Positions 18,110 to 27,655 of a stretch of 64,000 nt of DNA are shown here, piece after piece. This DNA is from Oligoflexus sp. (GTDB lineage Bacteria > Bdellovibrionota_B > Oligoflexia > Oligoflexales > Oligoflexaceae), in contig JACMPP010000050.1 of the NCBI GenBank assembly GCA_014377445.1, forward strand, positions 62,001-126,000, read 5' to 3'. The notes under the pieces were generated by a model. That model searched no databases and was not told where the DNA came from. It was given only the letters and a program-made list of their open reading frames with translations. A program made the position numbers and the translations under genes. Every line of letters begins with the position of its first letter. Position 1 is the stretch's first letter.

Positions 18110-21100
18110 TTGCCTAAGTTACGCACGATTCAAGAAATCACCGATGAAATCACTCAATGTGTTGGGTTCTTTCCGCCGTTTTTTGAACCCGCGCTCGACA
18201 GCGCTGCGGTGCTTGAGAATCTTTGGCATCAGGCCTGGTCAGCTTATCTAACCAGCACCATTCCTCCTGTGTTCAAAGAGAAGCTGGGAGCCCTGCTGGG
18301 CCAACAGCTTGAGATTCCTTATTGTCTTCTCTGCCATGCTTCCACTCTGAGTCCTCTTGGAGTGGGAGGCGCCGATATCCTCAATGTCCTGACCAAGACT
18401 CTTCCTGATTTACACAAGGTTCCGTCGGGTCTTAAGTTTCTCCAAAAGCTTCCCGTAGATAGTGGAGTTGAGATTTGGCCTGCATCGAATTCGGATCTTG
18501 AAGATGTTTTACTCGATGCCGCGTTGGTTATGTTTTTTGAGCAGGATGGGGGACAAACGGCTACCAAACTGAAAGCAGTTCTTCCCGGTTCTTTCTTTAA
18601 TCAACTGATTCTCCTGCTCAGCTACAACCGGACCAGCATGCAATGGGTCAAGGTTCATCCAGAAATTTCCTACGAAAATGACCAGCGCTACCGAGTCTAC
18701 TACAGTAAGATCATTGCAGAGGAGCCTCGTCTCGCGTCCTATTTCCGAGGCCTTTTGACATCGTGGAAAGATCGTGATCAAAGGCCCAACGGGGCTATGC
18801 AGGAATTTGAAGCCGAGCGGAAGAAGATTATCGGAGAGCGTGATTCTGCCCTGAGACTGCTGCAACAGGAAAAGGACTGGTTAGCTCAAATTATTGATCA
18901 TGCCCCCTTTTCTGTCAGTATCATGTCCGCAGGCGAGCATCGCTTTGTTATCGCCAATAAACAGTACTGTGCCATGTTAGGGAAAACTCAGGATTTCATC
19001 CTTGGCAAAACCCGGGAGGAGGCCTTTCCCGAATTTCCAAAGGGTGACGACTGGGATGAATACGAGCGGATTTGGGAGGATGGTCTCACGATCGATCTTT
19101 CAGAAAAATCGTTTTCTGATCCCGTGCGGGAAAGATTTTTTAGGATTGTTCGTCAGGCGAGAAGGGGAGAAGGCGGAAAGATCGAAGCTGTTCTTACCTA
19201 TTCTCTCGAAATAACCGATCAGGTCTATGCAAAAAGAGCGACAGAAAGCCAAAAACTCTGGTTCGAATCGATATTGAATTGCATGCCCGTGGGTCTGGTT
19301 TTGGTGGAGACCGGTACCGGCGCGCTCCTCTTTAGCAACGACCTGGCAAGCGATATGTTCAATGATTCTTGGGCGCTCGAGAAGGACCAGGGAATCAGTC
19401 CTCATGTGATCGATGACAAAGGCCGCCGTTTGAGTTTTGATGAATTTCCGACGACCCGAGCGGCCCGCGGCGAAACCATTAGGGACGAAATCGTTCAACT
19501 GAGGACTCAGCGCGGCGATTTCTTTATTTCGGCCAATGCCGATCCTTTACCTCCCATGTCAGGTCATCCCTCGGCCGTAGTCATTGCCCTGCATGACATC
19601 ACAGCTTCGAAGATGACAGAATTTGCCATTGAGAAGAGTCGGCGGGATGCCGAGATCAGTGAATCGCGCCTGATGCTGGCCGTCGAGGCGAGTCAGCTCG
19701 GATTTTGGGAGTATGATCTTCGCACCCAACATTGTGAGTGGAGCGAGACCTACCGAAAGCAGTTTGATTATCCTCCTGGACAATACGGAGGGGCGCAGGC
19801 CGACACCTTGATGAGAATTCATCCGAATGATCGCCCGCGGGTGGAGGAGACTTTTGCTGGCTGTCTTGCCGAAGGGAAGCCTTTTCATGGGATCTATCGA
19901 GTGATATCCGGCACAGGGAAAATCACCTGGATCGAAGGTCGGGGACGTTATCAATATGACGAGTTCGGTATCTTGATCCGAATGCACGGCACCTGCCTCG
20001 ATGTCAGCGAAACGAAGAGCGTCCAGGACGAACTTCAACTGGCCAAGGAAAATGCCGAGCGCGCGAATGAAGCGAAAAGTGCATTTCTTGCCAATATGAG
20101 TCACGAGATTCGCACACCTCTGACCGCGATCATGGGGTATACCGATCTTTTGAAAGAAGAGGATTTGAGTCATGAGGAAAGAAGCGGCTTCATCGATATC
20201 ATCAATCGCAATGGCAAAGCGCTGACGAAACTCATCGAAGACATCCTCGATCTTTCGAAAGTCGAGGCGGGTAAACTCGCCACCGAAAATGGCCATTTTT
20301 CTTTGCGGGCTTTGCTCACCGATGTGATGCTTATATTTAAAGATTCGGCTGCGAACAAAGGTATCGAGCTGTTGATTGATACGGCCGAGAACACACCTGA
20401 CAGTTTGGTCACCGACGCTGTACGTCTGAGACAGATTCTGGTCAATATTATTGGCAATGCGGTGAAGTTTACGAGCTATGGCCATGTCAAGGTCTTTGCC
20501 CGGGTGGTGGAGGATAGTGGTGACAATCTGCTTAAAATCGAAGTCGAAGATACGGGTATTGGTCTGACTGGGGACGAGATGAATCGTCTTTTCCAACCCT
20601 TCGTACAGGCCGACAACAGCACATCAAGGCGATACGGTGGAACGGGTCTGGGACTGGCTCTTTCACGTCGCCTGGCTTCGGCTTTGGGTGGAAACATTAG
20701 CATTCTTGGCAGTGAACCCATGCGCGGGAGTTGTTTCCTCATAGAGGTCCAAGTCGATATCGCCAGCGAAGCGGACGAAAGTATAGCGCCTGCAGAAACC
20801 TTGAGTCTGCATCGGGATGTCTTGAACGGTGTCAAGATTCTTCTCGTCGAGGATGCTCCAGATAACAGCCTGCTGATTTCCAACATGCTCGGATACTACG
20901 GAGCCGAAGTCGAGACAGCGGGGAATGGGCGGGATGGGGTTGATATGGCAATGGCCGGGATGTACGATGTTGTCCTGATGGATATTCAGATGCCTTTAAT
21001 GGATGGCTACGAAGCCTTTCAAAGGCTCAAAAGCAATCATTATCAGCCGCCCATTATCGCGCTGACAGCACACGCCATGCTCGAAGAAAAAAGACGAACG

Positions 21101-21217
21101 CATCAGCTTGGCTTTGTGGCTCACATCACCAAACCGATCGATCCGATCGAGCTTATAAGCTGTGTTCGAAAATTTTCTTACCTTCATCGTAACCTGCAAA
21201 GCATCAATCCCTACTAG
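18110..21217 (+). CDS. Hybrid histidine kinase with AhpD-like N-terminal domain, PAS domains and receiver
   Basis: About 1035 residues from a TTG at 18110, chosen because GAGGGAG ends seven bases upstream; a GTG at 18095 would add five residues. Residues about 1-190 are an all-helical domain with the Cys pair and His of AhpD/carboxymuconolactone-decarboxylase proteins (EIPYCLLCHAS, Cys72, Cys75, His76). Then come a coiled segment, three PAS-like domains (about 250-370, 380-500, 520-640, the last with the PAS_3 pattern WIEGRGRYQYDEFG), a HisKA domain (SHEIRTPL, His665), a HATPase domain with GIGL and GGTGLGL, and a receiver with Asp958 (VLMDIQMP). No membrane segment is seen, so it is a cytosolic sensor. 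No response regulator is adjacent; the nearest HPt domain is at 32858. Confidence 0.92.
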   Translation: MPKLRTIQEITDEITQCVGFFPPFFEPALDSAAVLENLWHQAWSAYLTSTIPPVFKEKLGALLGQQLEIPYCLLCHASTLSPLGVGGADILNVLTKTLPDLHKVPSGLKFLQKLPVDSGVEIWPASNSDLEDVLLDAALVMFFEQDGGQTATKLKAVLPGSFFNQLILLLSYNRTSMQWVKVHPEISYENDQRYRVYYSKIIAEEPRLASYFRGLLTSWKDRDQRPNGAMQEFEAERKKIIGERDSALRLLQQEKDWLAQIIDHAPFSVSIMSAGEHRFVIANKQYCAMLGKTQDFILGKTREEAFPEFPKGDDWDEYERIWEDGLTIDLSEKSFSDPVRERFFRIVRQARRGEGGKIEAVLTYSLEITDQVYAKRATESQKLWFESILNCMPVGLVLVETGTGALLFSNDLASDMFNDSWALEKDQGISPHVIDDKGRRLSFDEFPTTRAARGETIRDEIVQLRTQRGDFFISANADPLPPMSGHPSAVVIALHDITASKMTEFAIEKSRRDAEISESRLMLAVEASQLGFWEYDLRTQHCEWSETYRKQFDYPPGQYGGAQADTLMRIHPNDRPRVEETFAGCLAEGKPFHGIYRVISGTGKITWIEGRGRYQYDEFGILIRMHGTCLDVSETKSVQDELQLAKENAERANEAKSAFLANMSHEIRTPLTAIMGYTDLLKEEDLSHEERSGFIDIINRNGKALTKLIEDILDLSKVEAGKLATENGHFSLRALLTDVMLIFKDSAANKGIELLIDTAENTPDSLVTDAVRLRQILVNIIGNAVKFTSYGHVKVFARVVEDSGDNLLKIEVEDTGIGLTGDEMNRLFQPFVQADNSTSRRYGGTGLGLALSRRLASALGGNISILGSEPMRGSCFLIEVQVDIASEADESIAPAETLSLHRDVLNGVKILLVEDAPDNSLLISNMLGYYGAEVETAGNGRDGVDMAMAGMYDVVLMDIQMPLMDGYEAFQRLKSNHYQPPIIALTAHAMLEEKRRTHQLGFVAHITKPIDPIELISCVRKFSYLHRNLQSINPY

Positions 21218-21296
21218 GTTCTTCAGGTGCGGGTTCTGGTTTGGGATCCGGTTTTGGCTCTAGCTTGGGCACTGGAATTGGCAAAGGCGCAGCGCG

Positions 21297-21500
21297 AAGA
21301 TCGATGTTTATAAATTTGATAAAAGCAGCGGGGCATCAACCTTATTAAATTCGATGGCAACGCCCGGCTCAAACCCGACTTTTATCGCCGTTAGCGCGAA
21401 GAAAAAACTGCTGTTCGCTGCCGATGAATCTGGCAGCACCATCATGTCTTTCAGCATCGACTCCACAAGCGGTTCCCTGAAACCTCCACTCAGATGTTGA
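21297..21500 (+). pseudogene. Fragment of a lactonase-type beta-propeller
   Basis: The 67 open codons ending in TGA at 21498-21500 read DVYKFDKSSGASTLL, then NPTFIAVSAKKKLLFAADES and FSIDSTSGSLK. This matches a one-and-a-half blade stretch of the 6-phosphogluconolactonase/YbhE-like beta-propeller family (pattern: NPxFLAVxPxxxxLYAxNE, then AFxIDxxTGxLT). There is no start signal, and the rest of a propeller is missing. The 80 bases between the kinase stop and this fragment read as a Gly/Ser-rich frame rightward or a Pro-rich frame (PIPVPK, EPKPDPKPEPAPEEP) leftward, so a linker of a lost gene may also survive here. Confidence 0.6.
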
Positions 21501-21934
21501 ATCTGCCGAAAGGCAAGATCTGCGACATTTCCATTAAATCCCCAAAAAATGCTCTGCTCCACTATGACGATATGCTGCTGCTCTCGATCGAACAAAACGC
21601 GATCTTTGTCAGCACCGATGCCCTATTGCCCTTCATGGAGCAAAAAGATGGTGTCTACCAATGGGACTTCAGTCGCGTCTTAGGCAAAAGGCCTAGAGAA
21701 TTCGGCGGAAAATCCTATTGTTTCGGTGATGCAGCCGACTGCGTGATTCCCGACACAGACAAGACCGGTCCGGCTGCGATCAGTCTGCCCAATAGCAAGA
21801 TCGCTCCGATTTCTGTAGCGATTCAAGGTAAAATAGCTGTTTCGATGAACCTCACGGCTATGGGTGACAACGACGACAGCGATTGCTCGCACACTCAACT
21901 CGTCGTAAAAGTGACTTTCAAATATATCCCCTAA
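21494..21934 (+). CDS. Possible C-terminal portion of a secreted protein
   Basis: 146 residues from an ATG that overlaps the stop of the lactonase-type fragment (ATGTTGA). The text looks like real protein: balanced composition, a segment FGGKSYCFGDAADCVIPDTD, and a C-terminal part ISVAIQGKIAVSMNL with GDNDDSDCSH, which alternates like a beta-sandwich and has paired Cys. There is no ribosome-binding site or signal peptide, so this is more likely the surviving 3' part of a longer gene that also contained the preceding fragment, separated by a frameshift, than an intact gene. Family not recognised. Confidence 0.45.
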   Translation: MLNLPKGKICDISIKSPKNALLHYDDMLLLSIEQNAIFVSTDALLPFMEQKDGVYQWDFSRVLGKRPREFGGKSYCFGDAADCVIPDTDKTGPAAISLPNSKIAPISVAIQGKIAVSMNLTAMGDNDDSDCSHTQLVVKVTFKYIP

Positions 21935-22225
21935 TTGTCTCCCGGCGATTAGGGTGCGTAAAAAAAGCCAAGACTTCGCAAGCTCCATAAGGCTTTGGAG
22001 CCTCTACGCCAAGCTGGGTCTCGCGCACGATTCGTAGACAGTTCCCCTAACATTCCTTATATTGTCCGAGATCCCGTTTGTTTAGGACGGGAAATAGGCG
22101 CCGGTCTTTTCGCTTGGACACCAAGCCGGGAATTTCATAAAATTGTTCAAGAAGTTTCGTAAAAAAGCTGAGCACTTTGGGAAAAGATCAAGTTTTCCTC
22201 GCAAACTTAAATTACTGAGGTCTTT

Positions 22226-22801
22226 ATGACGATCGATGTCCGTGAAGAGGGGCGACGCGCTCTCGAGGAAGAATTTTTTGCTCGTCTCAATTTTGAATTG
22301 AAAGAAAAACTTCTTGCCGAGATGAGCCGCAAAGAGGCTATTCAAGAACTCTCTGTAGCATCGGGCATCAAAAATGAAAAAGTGCTCGGTATCCTCCTCG
22401 ATGCTCAGATCACACCTGCCACTCTCCAGGCGCTTTCTCTCGTCCCACTTGTGCGTGTGGCCTGGGCTGACGGAGAGATCGATGGGAAGGAGCAGGAGGC
22501 AGTATTAAAGGCCGCTGCAGATCTTGGTATCGACACGAACCACCCGGGCTACGATGCCCTCAAATCCTGGTTGACCGAAGCTCCAAGCGACACGCTTTTC
22601 AATACCTGGCGCATATACTTGCGCGAACTGGGTATGACCATGGACAAAGATGATTTTGCTCAGGTACGGACGGAGATCCTTGAACGGGCCGAGCGAATCG
22701 CTCAATCCGCTGGCGGCTTTTTAGGGTTGGGATCGAAGATCTCGGCTGCTGAGAGAAGTGAACTGGATAAGATCGACGAAGCGTTTGAAATTATGCATTG
22801 A
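22226..22801 (+). CDS. TerB-like domain protein
   Basis: 191 residues, cytosolic and helical. The central part (about residues 70-120) carries the TerB pattern LVRVAWADGEIDGKEQEAVLK with the conserved acidic residues thought to bind metal. TerB-like domains occur in tellurite-resistance operons and in many stand-alone proteins with unclear roles. The N-terminal 60 residues are another helical segment (REEGRRALEEEFFARLN), and the C-terminus has a Gly-rich turn (GGFLGLGSKIS) typical of this group. It is a single gene here, not in a ter operon, so tellurite resistance should not be assumed. GAGG lies five bases before the ATG. Confidence 0.8.
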   Translation: MTIDVREEGRRALEEEFFARLNFELKEKLLAEMSRKEAIQELSVASGIKNEKVLGILLDAQITPATLQALSLVPLVRVAWADGEIDGKEQEAVLKAAADLGIDTNHPGYDALKSWLTEAPSDTLFNTWRIYLRELGMTMDKDDFAQVRTEILERAERIAQSAGGFLGLGSKISAAERSELDKIDEAFEIMH

Positions 22802-22975
22802 CTGCTCATTCTAACATCTGGGAGGGGAGGGCTCTAGGATTGAGCCTACCCTCATTTTCCTTTAACTCATTGGAAAAGATGATAAATTTCGAGCAAAATC
22901 ACCTGATAAAGATGAGATGGAAAAAGGCAAGGTTGCATCTCAATCTGCTGGGCCTCGCTGAGACTGTCGGGCAGG

Positions 22976-23317
22976 TGGGCTCGCCATGTGATTTCCGAAA
23001 ACGCCCGTGTTCCCAAAGCTGTGGACGCTATCAAGCGGGCTTCGATGGATGATCTCGGTCGCTTGATGATCGAATCGCATAACTCCATGCGCGACGACTA
23101 TAAAGTATCTGTTTCCGAAATTGATTCTCTGGTCGAAGCGGCTCTCACTCATCCTGAAGTGTATGGAGCCCGCTTGACTGGAGGTCGCTTCGGAGGCTCA
23201 ATCGTTGGGACTTGTTAGAAAGGTCAAGGCCGCAGACTCGCCGACAGTATTGCGGATCGCTATCAATCCCAGACCAGTTATCACGCGAGCATGCTGCTGC
23301 CGAAGAATCTCAGCTAA
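22976..23317 (+). pseudogene. galK: C-terminal remnant of galactokinase with frameshifts
   Basis: From about 22976 the frame reads RHVISENARV, then MIESHNSMRDDYKVS, then the GHMP-kinase motif GARLTGGRFGGSIVG. These are the last third of galactokinase, in the right order. At about 23205 the reading shifts frame (GLVRKVKAAD) and at about 23230 it shifts again (DSIADRYQSQTSYHAS to the stop at 23317). The usual GGGFGG is GGRFGG here. The N-terminal two-thirds, with the galactose and ATP sites, is gone. Nonfunctional remnant. Confidence 0.85.
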
Positions 23318-23347
23318 ATCCTTCTTCATCTTCCAAGCTGAAAAAAT

Positions 23348-23379
23348 GAGTTTGAGCGCATATACGCTCAAACTCTTTT
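23348..23379. terminator. Bidirectional intrinsic terminator
   Basis: GAGTTTGAGCG (23348-23358) and CGCTCAAACTC (23365-23375) form a perfect 11-base stem with a six-base loop, with T runs on both strands (T after 23375, and six A before 23347). It can end the leftward hemerythrin gene and once ended galK. Confidence 0.9.
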
Positions 23380-23397
23380 ATGGGACCTATATGAGGC

Positions 23398-24504
23398 TTA
23401 GACACTCGCTGAAGGCGAAGGATGATCAGATCGAGAGCGAAGCGGCTTCATCATCCCGCTGACCGGGGAATCGATTCCGTTTGAACTGATGGCTTCCTGA
23501 ACTGTCTGTTTCGCCCGAAGAAAATCCTGGGACAAATGGATGAGTTCAGCTTCATCAGCATGCTTTTTGATAAGATCAAAGATTTCGCCTTCCTCCTCGT
23601 TGACGTGGTGATCAACGAGTTTTTGTAAATCGTTGAGTTGATGCAGGAAGAGCTTGTGATCGTTGCGACAGCCGGTCAATCCATCGAGCATGGCGCGGAT
23701 TTTTACATGCTCGCGCCAGGCATCATCGAGGTGACGTTTCATGTCAGGATGCTGCAGAAAGCGTCGATAGACTGTTTCCTCCTCCGCTTCCGAATGGGTG
23801 GTAAGGTCGGCTTTGAGTTGATTGAAAATCGCGAAACCTTCCTGCTTGTTGCTCTCTTTCCTGATCTCCTTGAAAAGCATCTCGGCTTTGCGATGATCCA
23901 GCTTCAAGACGTCGAGGACGCTCATTTCATCGCTGGACTTTGCCGTTTTGCTCATCACGGTTCCGATCGCAGCGCCGGCCAGGTCGCGGATCCGGCCCAT
24001 GATGCCGCTCATCGGCGATTCGCCGGTGATCCATTCTACGGCAGTCTGTTCCAGGTGAGCGTTGAGATTCACAAGTTGTTTGGTAAACAGCGCGTATATC
24101 CCTTCGAAAGGCGCCAAAGCTGCTTTAATGTCAGGCTTTGAAATCTGAGTCGATTTATGAATGATATGGCAACAAAGAACCTGGTTCTGCTTGAGGAGGA
24201 CATAGGCCGAAAGTTTCTCGAGGGGGAGCGCCATTGAATCGCGAACAACCTCGCATAGAGCCTCCGAAATCATCACAGTGCTTCCCTTGGGTTCCATGCG
24301 AAGGCCGAAGTTTGAAACGGCACTTTCTATCATCCGAAGGTTCTTCTCGTCTTCAATGCCCATATTAAGGAATTCGGGGGTAACCGCCTCCTCATCATTG
24401 AACTGGAGGATCTCGTTGCATTGCAAAATCATCTGCTGGCGATAGAGGACATCTGCTAACTCAATACCCACCGAATCACGTTTTTCTCGCTCTGTAATCT
24501 GCAT
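23398..24504 (-). CDS. Hemerythrin-domain protein with ferritin-like N-terminal half
   Basis: I prefer the ATG at 24504, which has GGAG five bases upstream, to the TTG at 24582 with no clear site; the longer form would have 394 residues. The C-terminal 150 residues form a hemerythrin domain with the expected His and Glu ligands: LDHRKAEMLF, LTTHSEAEEETVY, EHVKIRAML and LVDHHVNEEEGEIFDL. Such domains carry a di-iron centre that binds oxygen, nitric oxide or peroxide. The N-terminal half is helical and resembles DUF892/ferritin-like bundles (EKLSAYVLLKQNQVL), followed by a Gly/Ala hinge (GRIRDLAGAAIG). Cytosolic. Likely function in oxygen, NO or iron sensing or storage; the fusion may be unusual. 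Confidence 0.82.
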   Translation of the reverse strand: MQITEREKRDSVGIELADVLYRQQMILQCNEILQFNDEEAVTPEFLNMGIEDEKNLRMIESAVSNFGLRMEPKGSTVMISEALCEVVRDSMALPLEKLSAYVLLKQNQVLCCHIIHKSTQISKPDIKAALAPFEGIYALFTKQLVNLNAHLEQTAVEWITGESPMSGIMGRIRDLAGAAIGTVMSKTAKSSDEMSVLDVLKLDHRKAEMLFKEIRKESNKQEGFAIFNQLKADLTTHSEAEEETVYRRFLQHPDMKRHLDDAWREHVKIRAMLDGLTGCRNDHKLFLHQLNDLQKLVDHHVNEEEGEIFDLIKKHADEAELIHLSQDFLRAKQTVQEAISSNGIDSPVSGMMKPLRSRSDHPSPSASV

Positions 24505-24651
24505 ATCGACTCCGGGGGAGAGTGTGTCTAAACGCGGGACATTCCGCGCTTGTCTGTCAGTTGACTCAAAGTCAAAATTCAATTCATCTGGCTTCTAGTG
24601 AATGAGCATAACAATCTTTGTGCAGTTGTGGTCCTTCCCTTGAAACATCTT

Positions 24652-25142
24652 CTAGCCCTCAGGCGCATCGACCAGATCGAGTCGATGGCTGATCACAAGC
24701 GACGGATCGATCTCGCCACGCAAAGGTGGTTTTGATCAGGGTGCGGTTGCCGTCAGCGTGGGGGCTTAAGTTGAGAATCCAACTTCGACCCTCGATTTCG
24801 ATTTGAAATTCGTCATCACTGTTGCCGCTGTCGAAGAGCCCGTAAGGCTTGTCTTCCATTTCCAAAAAGGAGCGAACCTCCTCGATCGGCAGATTCACCA
24901 GGGCGCTGCGTTCCAGTGACAAAGGTCCGTGGCTCGCCTGTGGACCTTTGTAAGTCTTTACATCCAGACCTTGATAAATCGGGCAATGACCTGTCACACC
25001 CCAGTAGAGTAAGCCCAGGACCACTCCAGCCCCTGCCGCCACGGGCAGCGCGACCTCGCTCTGATTTGAGTGTTTGACTGAGGCCGATGGCTCCGATGAG
25101 GACTGAGGCCAATCTCTCCAGGCCAGCTACATTCTTTTGCAT
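24652..25142 (-). pseudogene. Frameshifted DUF2892 membrane protein with SRPBCC-like tail
   Basis: From the ATG at 25142 (GGGAG five bases upstream) the reverse strand reads MQKNVAGLERLASVLIGAIG, the first helix of DUF2892 (YgaP-type) proteins, then loses frame near 25040. Another frame resumes with GVVLGLLYWGVTGHCPIY, the second helix and Cys-Pro turn of the same family, and continues with an SRPBCC-like region (ALVNLPIEEVRSFL onward). Near 24720 a second shift would restore GEIDPSLVISHRLDLVDAPEG and the stop at 24652. So at least two indels break an otherwise recognisable gene. Confidence 0.7.
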
Positions 25143-25519
25143 GGCGACTCCCAATTCTGCATGGCATTCGCTCCCCGCGAATGTTTCGACTTCGCGTGTG
25201 GGTGTGCACAAATCTTGCCAGTTTTGATATCTCGACTTTTTTGGGGCGAAGGCGATTGTCCTTCACTTATTGGGGAATAATGCTAAGCCATTGCCTTCTT
25301 CATTTTCCGTATTTGGTTCAAAGCCCGGAACATCGACTCCTGGAACTGTTCCTAAAAGGTTACATGACCATAGAAAAATACCCGGCCCGTCCTGTTCTTA
25401 ATACATCTGTTAGGGAAAGCAAGACCCGAGTCACAAATTCTTGTGATTCATACCCAGCGCTAAGGTGTAAGGTAATTACCAGCGAATGGAGGGAATTCTG
25501 ACAAGCTCAAATCGAGAAA
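25143..25519. other. Intergenic region
   Basis: About 377 bases with no recognisable gene. A short frame starting at an ATG at 25475 (MEGILTSS) leads towards the damaged kinase downstream, but it stops after 25 codons. I see no repeat or terminator. Confidence 0.35.
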
Positions 25520-27355
25520 ATGGCCAAGCGGCCGAATTCTTGCAAAAGGTCAAGGGCTAAGTTGTTCGGACTTTTAGCTGAGATGGCAGAAGGGGGGACG
25601 TATGTTTTCCGGGATCGAAGCCAAGGGAAAGGCGACAGCATTCCTCTCTCGAGACGGGCGATGGCTGGGCGAAGGTTTGAACCGCTTCGCAATAGTCACG
25701 AAGCAGGGATACATTCTGTCGATCTGCAACATCAAATAGGCGAACTGGAAAGAGTCGTCGCGCAACTTAGAGATGAATCGAGCTATCACGAGTTCGCTTA
25801 TGAGCAGGCTGCGAATGGAATGATCACCTTTTCCATGGCCGGAGATATCCTCGATCTCAATCCCCGGGAGGCGCGCTGTCTTGGGTTAGGGCGGTCCAAG
25901 CTCATCGGGCGATCCTTTCAGAGCCTTCTTCCTCCGCTTACTGAAAACGCATTTATGCAGCATCTTGAAGAAGCCCTGAGGGATGAAGCAGCGGTTATTT
26001 GCGAATTAAAAGTCGTAGATGGCGAAGGGTAGCTGCGGGATTTGCAGTTTGAAACTGTGACGAGGACCAGCAATGAAGATGATTTGTGTTATATTCTCTC
26101 AATAGTGTGCGATCTAAAGGATAAAAAAGTCGATGATCGCAAGCCGCAAGAGGCACGGGATAAAGCGGATGTCACGATAGAGGCCAAAAGGCAGTTCATA
26201 GCAAATATCAGCCATGAAATGCGAATGCCCCTTGCTGTGATCCTGGGATTCACGGATTTGCTGCTGCAGCAAAATGAATTCTCCGTCGATGAGGTCAGGG
26301 AGGGCCTTTCGGCAATTCACCGCAACAGGGTCCGACTTCTGCACCTTATCGACGATCTTCTGGATCTAGCTTAGATTGAAGCCGGGAGTATGAAAATGGA
26401 AAGATCCGATTTATATGTCATCAACGAAATTGAGCATATCCTTGCTGAGTTTCAGCCGGAAGCCAGAGGCAAAAACGTGGGTCTCCTCTACGAAGCCATG
26501 ACAGCTCTGCCTCCGAAAATCGTGACAGATCCGGTCTGTTTTCGCCAGATACTGGTTAATATCGTAGGCAATGCCGTGAAATTCACGGATCGCGGGCAGG
26601 TCAAGATCCAACTCTCCCTCGTGCCCAAAACACTTGCGGAAGATCCTGGCAGCTATTTGCATATTGATGTAAGCGATACGGGCTGCGGAATTTCCCCCGA
26701 TCAGTTTCAACTCCTCTTCAAACCCTTTTCCCAAGTGGATGCTACAAATTCGCGTCGCTTCGGTGGGACTGGTCTTGGCCTGTCGCTGGCTCGCCGTTTG
26801 GGTGAGGGACTGGGTGGGGGTGTCCAACTCCTCCGCAGCGAACTCGGAGTCGGTTCCACCTTTCGCATCACCATCGATCCTCAGGTTGAGATCAACGCGA
26901 TTGCAGCGAATCTGTCCCAGGACGACGATCTTCTGAAGGAACAAGCGATCAAAGCGATCGATCCCACGAAACTGCAGGGCTTCAAAGTATTAGTCGTGGA
27001 AGACGGGGAAGATAACCGCCTCATCATTTCGCGCCTTCTTAAAAAAGCGGGTGCTCTTGTCGAATGCGTTGAAAACGGGGAAGAGGCCATACGCGCAGTG
27101 GGACGACAGTCCTATGATGTTATCCTCATGGATATACAACTGCCGCAGATGGACGGTTATGAGGTGACCACCAAACTTCGTAAGCAGGGCTGCAAAACCG
27201 CAATCGTTGCCCTCACCGCGCATACACTTATTGAGGATAGGGTCAAAGCTCAGAGAGCTGGTTTCGACGCCTTTCTTTCGAAGCCAATCGATTGGGCAAA
27301 ATTAGTCGGAACCCTGGGCAACTTTAAAACGGCCGGGAGTCCTGTCCTCCACTAG
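25520..27355 (+). pseudogene. Hybrid histidine kinase interrupted by two in-frame TAG codons
   Basis: One continuous frame covers a PAS domain (about residues 90-165, ANGMITFSMAGDILDLNP), a HisKA domain with SHEMRMPL, a complete HATPase (SDTGCGIS, then GGTGLGL) and a receiver with the phospho-acceptor in ILMDIQLPQMDGYE. It is broken only by TAG at 26030-26032, in the PAS-HisKA linker, and TAG at 26372-26374, exactly where relatives have the Lys of LSKIEAGS. A single base change (AAG to TAG) explains the second, and TGG to TAG is possible for the first. All motifs outside the two codons look intact, so the damage is recent, or the codons are read through. The N-terminal 50 residues look poorly conserved; another frame at 25601 also reads plausibly. 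Confidence 0.8.
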
Positions 27356-27406
27356 AGCTTCTGCCTTCAACAAATTATGTATTTTCATCATTAACATTAT
27401 TCCGAT

Positions 27407-27426
27407 GGGGCCTTAGGGCCCCTTTA
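27407..27426 (+). terminator. Weak intrinsic terminator
   Basis: GGGGCC (27407-27412) and GGCCCC (27417-27422) with loop TTAG, followed by TTT. It lies 50 bases after the hybrid kinase. The short T run makes it weaker than the others in this window. Confidence 0.5.
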
Positions 27427-27557
27427 ATCGTCTGGAATGATTTCCGAATTCATGGGAAGTCAAGATTTGCAGGTCAGCGCCGATAGGCAACTCATGTCGA
27501 CCTAGTGCTTTGGGGAAGAGTTTCGGTTCCGAGTGAATAAGGTAACCATTTGACACG

Positions 27558-27601
27558 AATGAATTATTTATAGTCAATGAATTCGAAGGTCCTAATTCAT
27601 T
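27558..27601. promoter_or_regulatory. Repeated AATGAATT words upstream of the pseudopilin operon
   Basis: AATGAATT occurs at 27558-27565 and 27576-27583, and its complement AATTCATT at 27594-27601, giving an inverted pair with a ten-base spacer plus an extra direct copy, 55-100 bases upstream of the first pseudopilin gene. This is a candidate operator for the operon. Confidence 0.4.
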
Positions 27602-27655
27602 CAAGCTTTACAAGAGCCTACCGAAGGCCTTCTTAGATACTTGGAGAGTGAACGA

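Noticed and set aside
19559-20596. A 345-codon leftward frame inside the hybrid kinase gene
   Set aside because: Antisense to the PAS and HisKA domains, with no recognisable family or ribosome-binding site.
27542-27580. A TTGACA and TATAGT pair considered as a promoter for the pseudopilin operon
   Set aside because: The spacing of 13 bases is too short for a standard sigma-70 promoter.
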